Below, in pieces: positions 33,985 to 42,444 of a stretch of 64,000 nucleotides of DNA. Location of the stretch: positions 296,303 to 360,302 of the forward strand of contig NZ_LMUO01000019.1 of NCBI RefSeq assembly GCF_009765905.1. Direction: 5' to 3'. The notes under the pieces were generated by a model that was given only the letters and a program-made list of their open reading frames with translations, searched no databases and was not told the DNA's origin. The translations under genes were made by a program, and so were the position numbers. Source of the stretch: Mucilaginibacter sp. L196. Its GTDB lineage: Bacteria; Bacteroidota; Bacteroidia; Sphingobacteriales; Sphingobacteriaceae. How positions within the stretch are numbered: position 1 is the stretch's first letter; every line of letters begins with the position of its first letter.

Positions 33985-35496
33985 CTAACGCATCCAACCC
34001 TGACTTTCAAGGTAATTTATTAAACGCGGGTCACTATCAGAAAGTACAGGCAGCCACTCGCTTACCTCTGTCCTCGTCCAGTAAAGGCCTTTAGGATTGT
34101 CGGGCCGGGCAAATTTGTAATCGTATAACACCGCCCGGATGTAACGGGGTGGTTTTTGCGGGAATGGATTTTCGGCAAATAATCTAACAGCATCTGGGTT
34201 ATTGTGTAGCAGCTTCCATACCAGGTTGTAGGTCCATGGGTATTGGTCGGCGGTGGACATGGAGGCAAACCACATTTGCCAATCGAGCCGAAGTTGATAT
34301 GGCGCGATTTGCGGTGGGCGCTTATCTAACAAAACAGGTAGGCCTTTGTAGATATAGGGTTTCCATGTTGCTTTATTACCGGTGGTATCATCCGAAGTTC
34401 CTTCAAAAATCACGTTCATGCGTTCCTGACCAACGCTGCCGAAGGCGCCATAAGTGTTTACCAAGTCGAGCGGATCATAGGAAGAGTTCATCGCTTGGTT
34501 GGGTGATAACATGTTCAATACCGGCTGAATACTGAGTAATACCACCAGGCCTGTGGCTATCCATGCTGTAATTACCATTGGTTTTGATTCTTCGGCTATG
34601 CTGGCGGCAGCTTCTGCTTTATGAACAAGCACGGCGGGAAGTAGCTTCGACCAAAAGCTGTCATCAAAGCAGGCTAAAGCGGGGATAATAGTTAGCCAGT
34701 TTAAAAACGAAAGATTGCCGCTAAGGATAATGAAAAATTGAAAAGCAATAATAACCGACCCGGCAATGTGGCGCGACAATCGATGCCACCAAATAAACCA
34801 TGGCGCTACCAGTTCGGCCAGCCAGTTAAACCATACCCCGATCTTTAATACCGTATGCGGTAAAAAATGAAACCAGCGGGTTAGCGGGCCGGGTATAGGT
34901 TGTGTTTCAAAATAGTAATAAAGCGCGGTAGCGTTACGCCATGTAGCATCGCCGCGGAACTTGATCAACCCTGCGCCCAGCATAATACGAAAGGCGAGCC
35001 AGCGAAATAAAATAATGACGGGCAAAGGTGGCGCTTGTTTTGGAAATGGCCGCATTTCAAGCAAAGGGCAGAGAAATATCGCCAGGAAACCGGTTTCATT
35101 GAGTTGGATCTCCCAGCCATAGCCATACCAGTCTTGCCCCATATGTACGATAGACATATAGAGTATCCAGATGATGGCGAGCAGTGGCACATTTGCATAG
35201 CCGATGATTATGACACAGGAAAGTAGGAACCCTAGCCATGCCACAGTTAAAAGTGCTGTATTTGAATGCCAAAACCAAAAAACGGAAGGCAGGCGAACAA
35301 AGCCGGCACCGGTTGAACCCAGCGTGGTTGTTATCTGTTTAAGGTAGAGCCCAAGCGGTAGCAGTCCGTTGGTGCCAATTAGTGGAATAATTTGATTAAT
35401 GGCAACCAAAAAAGCTACAGCATATATGATACCCAGCAGCCTAAGAATGACAAAGCGGGTAAGCCAGTAGCTTGGTTGATTACTGTTTAGTTCCAT
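33985..35496 (-). CDS. Lipase-maturation-factor-like membrane protein
   Basis: This 503-residue protein has about eight to ten membrane segments. The LMF family blocks are present: FWFWHSN, YMSIVHMGQDWYGYGWEIQLNETGFLAIF, FRIMLGAGLIKFRGDATWRNATALYYYFETQPIPGPLTRWFHFLP and, at the end, RLDWQMWFASMS followed by FPQKPPRYIRAVLYDYKF. In vertebrates LMF1 is an ER protein required to fold lipases; bacterial homologues are common but have no proven role. The strongly conserved Trp, Asp and Arg positions suggest a real catalytic or binding function in the inner membrane. A DCD-type cluster is not present nearby. Confidence 0.9.
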   Translation of the reverse strand: MELNSNQPSYWLTRFVILRLLGIIYAVAFLVAINQIIPLIGTNGLLPLGLYLKQITTTLGSTGAGFVRLPSVFWFWHSNTALLTVAWLGFLLSCVIIIGYANVPLLAIIWILYMSIVHMGQDWYGYGWEIQLNETGFLAIFLCPLLEMRPFPKQAPPLPVIILFRWLAFRIMLGAGLIKFRGDATWRNATALYYYFETQPIPGPLTRWFHFLPHTVLKIGVWFNWLAELVAPWFIWWHRLSRHIAGSVIIAFQFFIILSGNLSFLNWLTIIPALACFDDSFWSKLLPAVLVHKAEAAASIAEESKPMVITAWIATGLVVLLSIQPVLNMLSPNQAMNSSYDPLDLVNTYGAFGSVGQERMNVIFEGTSDDTTGNKATWKPYIYKGLPVLLDKRPPQIAPYQLRLDWQMWFASMSTADQYPWTYNLVWKLLHNNPDAVRLFAENPFPQKPPRYIRAVLYDYKFARPDNPKGLYWTRTEVSEWLPVLSDSDPRLINYLESQGWMR

Positions 35497-35588
35497 TTGA
35501 TAACCGAATATTGCTCATTAATAGTACATTAATGATGGTGATATGGTTTTGGGTGGAAGTGTTAAAATGTTGATGTCTTTAGTTTTTT

Positions 35589-35655
35589 GTCATTACGAGG
35601 AACGAAGCAATCGCACATCTGCAGAGTTCGCGATTGCTTCGTTCCTCGTAATGAC
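35589..35655. repeat. Palindromic repeat, family R1
   Basis: GTCATTACGAGGAACGAAGC at 35589 pairs with GCTTCGTTCCTCGTAATGAC ending at 35655. Both arms carry the same changes from the other R1 copies (TTACGAGGAACG), so the arms have changed together, keeping the stem. Confidence 0.9.
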
Positions 35656-35689
35656 AATTTAGCACCTCATAAAGACTCTAAAAACGGCC

Positions 35690-35748
35690 ACTCACCCCGA
35701 CATTGCTGCGCTTGTCGACCCTCTCTTCGCCTGCGGCGGAAAGAGGAT
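35690..35748. repeat. Repeat family R4, half element
   Basis: ACTCACCCCGACATTGCTGC and TTCGCCTGCGGCGGAAAGAG as at 31706 and in the right half of 33792-33953. Confidence 0.75.
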
Positions 35749-35955
35749 AAAACAGGTAAAAAGTGATTGTTTTTGATGCTTTTTTGATTGATTTTGAGCA
35801 TTTTTTGAGTGAAATTGGACTATTTTTGGGCTAAAATGACCTGAATTTGGGCTTAAAATCAATCTAAAAAGCCTGTTTTTGACTTGTTTTAGGGCATAAA
35901 TTGGGTCAAAAGTGTACCATTTGTACCAGGTGTTCCACTTGTTTCGTGGTACAGT

Positions 35956-36765
35956 TTAGTTTTTATTGGCTGCTAATAGCTCTTTAACTTTCTCGTTTCC
36001 ATGTACAGCCTTCAGGCCTTCTTCATAGCCGATCATGAAAATATCGTCGGCAGCATCAGTATCGAATATACCGTAACCGCCGAGGTCCTGGGGTTCAATG
36101 ACTACATCGCACAGAAGCTTATGTGCGTTAAGGTTGGAGTTGATGCTGATCATTGCCGCACGGTCGATCATATTGGCGAAGGATTTGATCTCGGTAACAA
36201 TTGGCAAATGGTTGCAGGATGAACCGATGATGAAGTCGCAATTACCTACCAGCGGGTCAACCGGGAAGTTGTTGAGTATGCCGCCATCTACGTACATATG
36301 GCCACTGATCATTATCGGCTTAAAGATACCGGGCAGGCAACAGGATGCTAAAATGGCTACATCCAGTTCGCCTTCGGTAAAGTAAACCAGCCTGCTTTCG
36401 CCAAGATCCACAGAGGAGATGGTAACCTTTATATTAAGCTCCTTGAAAGTATTATGCGGAATATACTTTTTGATTAATGAACTCACATTCATGATAGAAA
36501 CCAAACCTGTGCTACCCAACGCGGGGCGTAGCAGCTTAAGCAGTTTAGCATCCTTAATAACCTGCAGTATTTCCCTGGGTGGCATGCCCGCTGCAAAAAA
36601 AGCCCCGGCAACCGCCCCTGCGCTGGTACCCGAGATATGTGAAAATTGTATACCGTGATCGGTAAGCGCTTGTATCACCCCTAAATGCGCAACACCCCTC
36701 ACGCCACCTCCTGAGAGTGCTAATCCTACTTTCTTTGAGTTATCGCCGTTGGTATCTGTATTCAT
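35956..36765 (-). CDS. Patatin-like phospholipase
   Basis: This 269-residue protein is a single patatin domain without a signal peptide. It has the oxyanion motif GGGVRG (19-24), the nucleophile motif GTSAG (Ser48) and the DGG motif (Asp160) that complete the Ser-Asp dyad, with the strand MYVDGGILNNFPVDPL. Members release fatty acids from phospholipids. The form is that of the RssA/YchK group of short bacterial patatins, likely cytosolic. It stands alone, upstream of dacB on the same strand but with a gap of 70 bases. Confidence 0.93.
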   Translation of the reverse strand: MNTDTNGDNSKKVGLALSGGGVRGVAHLGVIQALTDHGIQFSHISGTSAGAVAGAFFAAGMPPREILQVIKDAKLLKLLRPALGSTGLVSIMNVSSLIKKYIPHNTFKELNIKVTISSVDLGESRLVYFTEGELDVAILASCCLPGIFKPIMISGHMYVDGGILNNFPVDPLVGNCDFIIGSSCNHLPIVTEIKSFANMIDRAAMISINSNLNAHKLLCDVVIEPQDLGGYGIFDTDAADDIFMIGYEEGLKAVHGNEKVKELLAANKN

Positions 36766-36835
36766 AAATAGGGATTATAAATTGTTGCTTGCTATTAATT
36801 GTTTAAGCCAGGAAACGTGAAAAGGTTTTGGGTTG

Positions 36836-38245
36836 CTATTTCAATTCATCTAAAACCCTGAATATCTTGGCTTTGATCTCTTTGCCTGATCCATTATAAT
36901 TGTTCACCATGATAGAGAAGCATAATTGCTTACCATCATGCGTTTGGTAGCCTGCATAATTAAGCACGTTGATGATACTGCCACTTTTCATGTGCATATC
37001 GTTATAAATAGGCAAGCTCTCATAAAAATCATGATACCATGGCGCTTTAGTAGTTGAAAGCAATATGGTAGCCATGGTACGGGTAGTCACACGGTCGGCG
37101 GGGGATAGGCCCGAGCCATCAAATACGTTTAATGAATTTGGGTCGATACCGCGCTGCTTCCAGAAATCCTGCAATGCCACAACGCCATTCGCTGTGGATG
37201 GTTGTTTACCAGCTTTCCAGGTAATGGTCTTGAGCAATTGCTCGGCGTACAGGTTGATGCTTTTCTGGTTAGTCCAGTAGATGATCTTGCTGAGTTCGGG
37301 CGAGGATATAGTTAATATATTTTGATTCGCTGTTGGCGTGGTTTCGCCTTTGGCAGTTAGAGTAGAAGTTGATTCGACGATGCCTGAAATGGGAATGCCT
37401 AAACGTTTCAATGTATCAGCCAAACGGAAAGCTGCATCATAAGCAGGATCAGGTAGGGATAAGGCGATGCTTTTTTTGGTTTGATCTTCCGCATACGTGC
37501 CACGCAGATATACTACGTTACCATTCAACGGTAGGTAAGCATAGGATTGATCGCCGGTATGGGTGGGAGCATTCAGTAACTCGCTTTTAAACTTAAGGTA
37601 AGGCATTGCGGGTACGGTGTGCGATACGGTTATCGGTGTACCAATCTCGCCGGTATGCAACTTGACATCATATTGGTTCTCGCGCCAGCAAAGTCCGGAT
37701 GGGCCTGCGCCGTAATAGTTACCAATATCCTCGTAGATCCAGCCATCGGGAATAGACTGTGATCCGAATATCGAATCATCACCAATAGTCCTTCCGTTTA
37801 TTTTTTTTATTCCCGCTTTGCGGATGGCATCAACCATTAAAGTTAAAATGTGTTCTTCCTTACTGCTTTCATAGCGCCAGCTGCCAAGCGTGGGGTCGCC
37901 GGAACCTTTGATGATGATGTCGCCGTTTAAAGTCCCATTAGTAATCGATCCACTGTAGCCGAAACTAGTTTGATATTTGAAATCTGCCCCCAAAACATTA
38001 AAAGCTGTTATGGTAGTAATGGTTTTCATGGTGGAAGCAGGTGCCAGTCCCATGCTTGGGTTGGCGGAGAATACCTCCTTCCCACTGTTTACGTCCAATA
38101 CCGTTAACGATATGGAGGCATATTGGCACTGGCTATCCGCCTGCAGACTGTTTACGGCCGCCTGTAATTTCTGCTGAAGGGATTGCGCAGGGCAATATCC
38201 CGCTATAAATAAAAAACTAAGCGTTAGTAACCGTTGTATCCTCAT
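36836..38245 (-). CDS. dacB: D-Ala-D-Ala carboxypeptidase/endopeptidase, PBP4 type
   Basis: This 469-residue periplasmic enzyme trims and opens peptidoglycan cross-links. The signal peptide is LLTLSFLFIAGYCPAQS. The SxxK motif is STMK (Ser71, Lys74), the SxN-type motif is KSINLYAEQ and the third motif is MKSGS (KSG in place of KTG). The long insertion between SxxK and SxN, with DGDIIIKGSGDPTL and GWIYEDIGNYYGAGPSGLCW, is the mark of class C PBP4/DacB. The start codon overlaps the 3' end of the permease gene by 29 bases, so both genes are probably co-transcribed from the permease promoter. Confidence 0.94.
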   Translation of the reverse strand: MRIQRLLTLSFLFIAGYCPAQSLQQKLQAAVNSLQADSQCQYASISLTVLDVNSGKEVFSANPSMGLAPASTMKTITTITAFNVLGADFKYQTSFGYSGSITNGTLNGDIIIKGSGDPTLGSWRYESSKEEHILTLMVDAIRKAGIKKINGRTIGDDSIFGSQSIPDGWIYEDIGNYYGAGPSGLCWRENQYDVKLHTGEIGTPITVSHTVPAMPYLKFKSELLNAPTHTGDQSYAYLPLNGNVVYLRGTYAEDQTKKSIALSLPDPAYDAAFRLADTLKRLGIPISGIVESTSTLTAKGETTPTANQNILTISSPELSKIIYWTNQKSINLYAEQLLKTITWKAGKQPSTANGVVALQDFWKQRGIDPNSLNVFDGSGLSPADRVTTRTMATILLSTTKAPWYHDFYESLPIYNDMHMKSGSIINVLNYAGYQTHDGKQLCFSIMVNNYNGSGKEIKAKIFRVLDELK

Positions 38246-39713
38246 GCTTTGATAACCATTTCGATATATAATAAATTGGTATGCCTATCAGAACGATTCC
38301 TAATCCACACTCAGTATAAGTTCGCTTATAAATCAGCAGTAAAATGCAGAATGTGATACCCATTAATATATAAATGGCAGGCAAAACCGGATAGCCGAAA
38401 GCTTTGTAAGGTCTGTCAGCGTTGGGGTGTTTCGCTCTCAAGATATAAATGCCGATGATAGTTAACACATAAAATACTACTACTACAAAAGAGATCATAT
38501 CCAATAAATCACCGTATTTGCCACTTAAACATAGTAAAGAAGCTACCAGGCACTGTATCCATAAACCAAATCCGGGAACAGCGAATTTATTCAATTCGCC
38601 AGTTTTTTTGAAGAAAAGACCATCCTTCGCCATAGTATAATATACCCTTGCCCCAGATAATATCAAACCATTGTTGCATCCAAAGGTGGATATCATAATC
38701 ATTAATGCAATAATATAAGTACCTGCATTACCGAATATAGCATGAGATGCTGCTATCGCAACACGATCTTTAGCTGCTGTTGCTATATCATGCAACGGTA
38801 AAACTGCGGTATATACTAAATTAGCTGATATGTAAATAATGGTTACTACCAATGTTCCTAAAAATAAACTCAACCCAATATTCCGTTTCGGATTGCGCAT
38901 TTCGCCTGCTATGAATGTTACGTTATTCCAGGCATCACTGCTAAATATAGACCCTACCATGGCTATTGCAATCGCACCTAAGGCTGCATCTATAGTATAT
39001 TGAGAAAAAGTTCCATTGGTGTTTAGTTTTTGCAGATGCCAGGCATTTGTCCAGTTGGCATGCCATACATCGCCCTTTAGCATAATAAAGCCGAAAATTA
39101 TCAACCCAAACAAACTCAGCAGCTTGGTTATGGTAAAGGTGTTTTGAATAAGTTTTCCGCTTTTAACACCTTTGGTATTGATGAAAGTAAGTAGGATAAT
39201 TAATAAGATTGAAACTATTTGGGCCGAAGTAATGGTAAAATGATAAGATGTATCTAGGGGATTGGGGACATAATGAAACGGAAAAACAATATTATCCTCG
39301 CTGCAAAATGGGATTAATTTAGTCGTGTAATGTGAAAAGCCTAGCGCTACAGCCGTGAACTTCGAAAACGCAACACCCACCGCCGCAATAGTGCCCGTTT
39401 GTATCACCGCAAAAAAGCTCCAGCCGTATAAAAAAGCTATTAGCTTATTGTATGCCTCTTTTAAATAAACATATTGTCCGCCTGCTTTTGGGTACATGGC
39501 ACTTAGCTCGCCGTAGCTTAAGGCTGCGGTTAAGGTCATGAAACCGGTAAGCGCCCAAACCACAATTAACCATCCGGCCGAACCAACATTGCGTATAATA
39601 TCAGCACTTACAATGAATATACCCGAACCGATCATTGATCCTGCTACGATCATGGTGCCATCAAGCAGGCCTAAAGAGTGTTTTAATTTGGGTTCGGTTG
39701 ATTTTTCAGTCAT
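38217..39713 (-). CDS. Amino-acid permease, APC superfamily
   Basis: The start is set at the ATG at 39713 (MTEKSTEPKLKHSLGLLDG), giving 498 residues; the frame extends 32 codons further upstream but without family resemblance. There are 12 membrane segments, beginning with TMIVAGSMIGSGIFIVSADI, the APC substrate-binding loop GSMIGSGIF in helix 1. FMTLTAALSYGELSAMYPKAGGQYVYL is also diagnostic, and the form is close to LAT-type exchangers. Substrate unknown. It overlaps dacB by 29 bases; an amino-acid carrier with a D-Ala-releasing enzyme may serve peptidoglycan recycling, but this is inference. Confidence 0.9.
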   Translation of the reverse strand: MTEKSTEPKLKHSLGLLDGTMIVAGSMIGSGIFIVSADIIRNVGSAGWLIVVWALTGFMTLTAALSYGELSAMYPKAGGQYVYLKEAYNKLIAFLYGWSFFAVIQTGTIAAVGVAFSKFTAVALGFSHYTTKLIPFCSEDNIVFPFHYVPNPLDTSYHFTITSAQIVSILLIILLTFINTKGVKSGKLIQNTFTITKLLSLFGLIIFGFIMLKGDVWHANWTNAWHLQKLNTNGTFSQYTIDAALGAIAIAMVGSIFSSDAWNNVTFIAGEMRNPKRNIGLSLFLGTLVVTIIYISANLVYTAVLPLHDIATAAKDRVAIAASHAIFGNAGTYIIALMIMISTFGCNNGLILSGARVYYTMAKDGLFFKKTGELNKFAVPGFGLWIQCLVASLLCLSGKYGDLLDMISFVVVVFYVLTIIGIYILRAKHPNADRPYKAFGYPVLPAIYILMGITFCILLLIYKRTYTECGLGIVLIGIPIYYISKWLSKHEDTTVTNA

Positions 39714-39866
39714 AAAATGAGGTTCGTTTTGTGGGTTAAGATAAGAATAAAGTGGCAAATTAAAATATTCCTCGTTTATACAAATTGCAATTAATAGATT
39801 TAGTCTCATCTATCGTAGCAATTCTAATAACTGTCTGTATAACGCTTAAAATCAGTGCAAAAACTA

Positions 39867-39898
39867 TTGCGGTTTCCTTTTGTAAATAAATTAATTTG
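39867..39898 (+). promoter_or_regulatory. Probable promoter of the pyrophosphatase gene
   Basis: TTG at 39867-39869 and TTAATTTG at 39891-39898, 21 bases apart, fit the Bacteroidota pattern TTG - 17-23 bases - TAnnTTTG with one mismatch. A start near 39905 leaves a leader of about 58 bases before the ATG at 39963. Confidence 0.4.
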
Positions 39899-39962
39899 CT
39901 AATTTGCAGTCCAATATATAACCAGTACTAACCAAATACATTTAATAAACTAAATTTCTAAC

Positions 39963-42203
39963 ATGGACTTTTTGTACACTAATTTAATTTACCTGATACC
40001 CGTTTTTGGGCTAATTGGGATTGCAGTGATGGCTGTTAAAGCCGCGTGGGTTACTAAGCAGGATGCAGGAGACGGGGATATGGCGCAACTGGCAGGTTAT
40101 ATTGCCGATGGTGCCATGGCTTTTTTACGTGCCGAGTGGAAAGTACTAAGCTATTTTGTTATTGTTGCAGGTATACTACTTGCATATTCGGGTACAACGG
40201 TGCATACATCAAGCCCGGTTATCGCTATATCATTCGTTGTTGGGGCATTCCTTTCGGCGTTTGCCGGCTTTTTGGGAATGCGTATAGCTACCAAGGCTAA
40301 CGTGCGTACTACACAAGCGGCGCGTACAAGTTTATCGCAAGCTTTAAAAGTATCGTTTACAGGTGGTACCGTTATGGGTTTAGGCGTTGCTGGTTTGGCA
40401 ATCATAGGTTTGGGGTCATTGTTCATTGTTTTCTTTACCATCTATGTTAAAAATACAGGTGGCGATGTAAATGGCGAGGCTATGGCTAAAGCATTAGATG
40501 TTTTAGCAGGATTCTCTTTAGGTGCGGAATCAATCGCGCTTTTTGCCCGTGTTGGTGGTGGTATATATACCAAGGCTGCCGACGTAGGTGCCGATTTAGT
40601 GGGTAAGGTTGAAGCAGGTATCCCAGAGGATGATGTACGTAACCCTGCAACTATTGCAGATAACGTTGGTGATAACGTAGGCGACGTGGCAGGTATGGGC
40701 GCCGATTTATTCGGATCATACGTAGCTACCATGCTGGCAACTATGGTTTTGGGTCGCGAAATAAAATCAAACGATATGTTTGGCGGTATAGCCCCCGTTT
40801 TATTGCCGATGGTTATAGCCGGTTTGGGTTTGATATTTTCGATAGTTGGAGCATCGTTCGTAAGAATAAGAACTGAAACATCAAGTGTACAAAAAGCACT
40901 TAACATAGGTAATTGGGCATCAATCATATTAACAGCTATCGCAACCATATTTCTGGTTAACTGGATGCTTCCAAACGATACTTTTCACATGCTAAGGGAT
41001 GAAATTCCGGGCGGTGGTCTAAAAGAAGGATCATTAGAATTTACCAAAACCGGTGTTATCTATTCAATAATGGTTGGGTTGGTAGTTGGTACTTTAATGT
41101 CGATGATAACCGAATATTATACCGCAATGGGTAAACGCCCGGTGTTGGGTATTATTCGCCAGTCGTCAACAGGCCATGCTACCAATATTATCGCGGGTTT
41201 GGCAGTGGGCATGGAATCAACGGTGTTGCCTATTTTAGTATTGGCAGCAGGTATTTATGGTTCATATCATTTCGCGGGTTTGTATGGTGTTGCTATTGCT
41301 GCAGCAGGTATGATGTCTACAACAGCGATGCAATTAGCGATAGATGCTTTTGGGCCGATTGCGGACAATGCCGGTGGTATTGCCGAAATGAGCCGCCTAC
41401 CCGAAGAAGTGCGTCACCGTACAGATAATTTAGATGCTGTAGGTAACACTACCGCGGCTACAGGCAAGGGTTTTGCTATTGCTTCGGCAGCGTTAACCTC
41501 ACTGGCTTTATTTGCAGCCTTTGTGGGCGTTGCAGGTATTGAGCATATTGATATTTATAAAGCAGATGTATTAGCTGGCTTATTTGTTGGCGGTATGATT
41601 CCTTTTATATTTTCGGCGCTATGTATCTCGGCAGTAGGCCGTGCTGCAATGGCGATGGTTGAGGAGGTTCGCCGCCAGTTCCGCGAGATTCCGGGAATTA
41701 TGGAATACAAAGCCAAGCCTGAGTACGAAAAATGTGTAGCAATATCAACCAAAGCTTCTATCCGCGAGATGGTTGCTCCGGGATTGATCGCTTTGATCTC
41801 TCCAATTATAGTAGGTTTCATTTTCGGCCCTGAAGTTTTAGGTGGGATGTTAGCAGGTGTTACCGTATCGGGTGTGTTGATGGGTATATTCCAAAGCAAC
41901 GCAGGCGGTGCATGGGATAACGCTAAAAAGTCATTTGAAAAAGGCGTAGAGATTAACGGTGAGATGTACTACAAAAAATCAGAGCCGCATAAAGCATCAG
42001 TAACCGGTGATACCGTTGGTGATCCGTTTAAAGATACATCAGGCCCGTCAATGAATATCCTAATCAAACTAATGTCGATCGTATCGCTGGTTATCGCGCC
42101 GCATTTACATAAAGATTTAAACCACAGTCCTCGTTTACAAAGGGAAATTCATATCCAGTCAATGGTTATGCCTGCGAAGCAGGCTGTTAAAAACAAAATT
42201 TAA
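39963..42203 (+). CDS. hppA: Membrane-bound ion-pumping pyrophosphatase, K+-dependent type
   Basis: This 746-residue protein of about 16 membrane segments couples hydrolysis of pyrophosphate to H+ or Na+ export. Active-site blocks are intact: AADVGADLVGKVEAGIPEDDVRNPATIADNVGDNVGDVAGMGADLFGSYV (in the first half), EMSRLPEEVRHRTDNLDAVGNTTAATGKGFAIASAALT and, near the end, GGAWDNAKKSFE with ASVTGDTVGDPFKDTSGPSMNI. The residue in GNTTAATGKG is Ala, where K+-independent pumps have Lys, so this should be K+-dependent. I cannot tell H+ from Na+ by eye. It is monocistronic with a clean terminator. Confidence 0.95.
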   Translation: MDFLYTNLIYLIPVFGLIGIAVMAVKAAWVTKQDAGDGDMAQLAGYIADGAMAFLRAEWKVLSYFVIVAGILLAYSGTTVHTSSPVIAISFVVGAFLSAFAGFLGMRIATKANVRTTQAARTSLSQALKVSFTGGTVMGLGVAGLAIIGLGSLFIVFFTIYVKNTGGDVNGEAMAKALDVLAGFSLGAESIALFARVGGGIYTKAADVGADLVGKVEAGIPEDDVRNPATIADNVGDNVGDVAGMGADLFGSYVATMLATMVLGREIKSNDMFGGIAPVLLPMVIAGLGLIFSIVGASFVRIRTETSSVQKALNIGNWASIILTAIATIFLVNWMLPNDTFHMLRDEIPGGGLKEGSLEFTKTGVIYSIMVGLVVGTLMSMITEYYTAMGKRPVLGIIRQSSTGHATNIIAGLAVGMESTVLPILVLAAGIYGSYHFAGLYGVAIAAAGMMSTTAMQLAIDAFGPIADNAGGIAEMSRLPEEVRHRTDNLDAVGNTTAATGKGFAIASAALTSLALFAAFVGVAGIEHIDIYKADVLAGLFVGGMIPFIFSALCISAVGRAAMAMVEEVRRQFREIPGIMEYKAKPEYEKCVAISTKASIREMVAPGLIALISPIIVGFIFGPEVLGGMLAGVTVSGVLMGIFQSNAGGAWDNAKKSFEKGVEINGEMYYKKSEPHKASVTGDTVGDPFKDTSGPSMNILIKLMSIVSLVIAPHLHKDLNHSPRLQREIHIQSMVMPAKQAVKNKI

Positions 42204-42228
42204 TATTACAATAACCTAAACAGAATCG

Positions 42229-42262
42229 AAGAGGGACGCTGAAGTTGTCCCTCTTTTTTTGT
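42229..42262 (+). terminator. Rho-independent terminator after hppA
   Basis: AAGAGGGAC (42229-42237) pairs with GTCCCTCTT (42247-42255), followed by a run of T to 42260. Confidence 0.85.
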
Positions 42263-42346
42263 TGGATGTCATTGGGTTCTCACAATACAATAGTTAGCGG
42301 GCTAGGTACAGGGAATTTAAGTAATTTTACTTGTATTAATCCCAAG

Positions 42347-42444
42347 CGTCATTGCGAGGTACGAAGCAATCTCTATACTGTACAGAGAAACCTGCAAGAT
42401 GATCAATTGCTTATGTAGAGATTGCTTCGTACCTCGCAATGACG
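42347..42444. repeat. Palindromic repeat, family R1, running into the start of the ABC transporter gene
   Basis: CGTCATTGCGAGGTACGAAG at 42347 pairs with CTTCGTACCTCGCAATGACG ending at 42444. The right arm overlaps the first 15 codons of the longest possible ABC transporter frame. Confidence 0.9.

Larger units (their letters stand above)
35497..35955. other. Intergenic region of 459 bases with repeats R1 and R4 and a T-rich stretch
   Basis: No gene is seen. From left to right: upstream region of the LMF-like gene (minus), R1 palindrome, R4 half element, then about 200 bases of T/G-rich text in which TTTTTGA and GGGCTAAAAT/GGGCTTAAAAT words recur, ending in a small hairpin just past the patatin stop. 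Confidence 0.65.

Noticed and set aside
39714..39809. 32-residue N-terminal extension of the amino-acid permease
   Set aside because: The APC family starts near the MTEKS methionine and the extension has no homologous look.
40151..40948. Long open frames antisense to hppA (40151-40441, 40442-40948, 41555-41899)
   Set aside because: They mirror the codon bias of the hppA frame and have no start context or family features; hppA is firmly identified.
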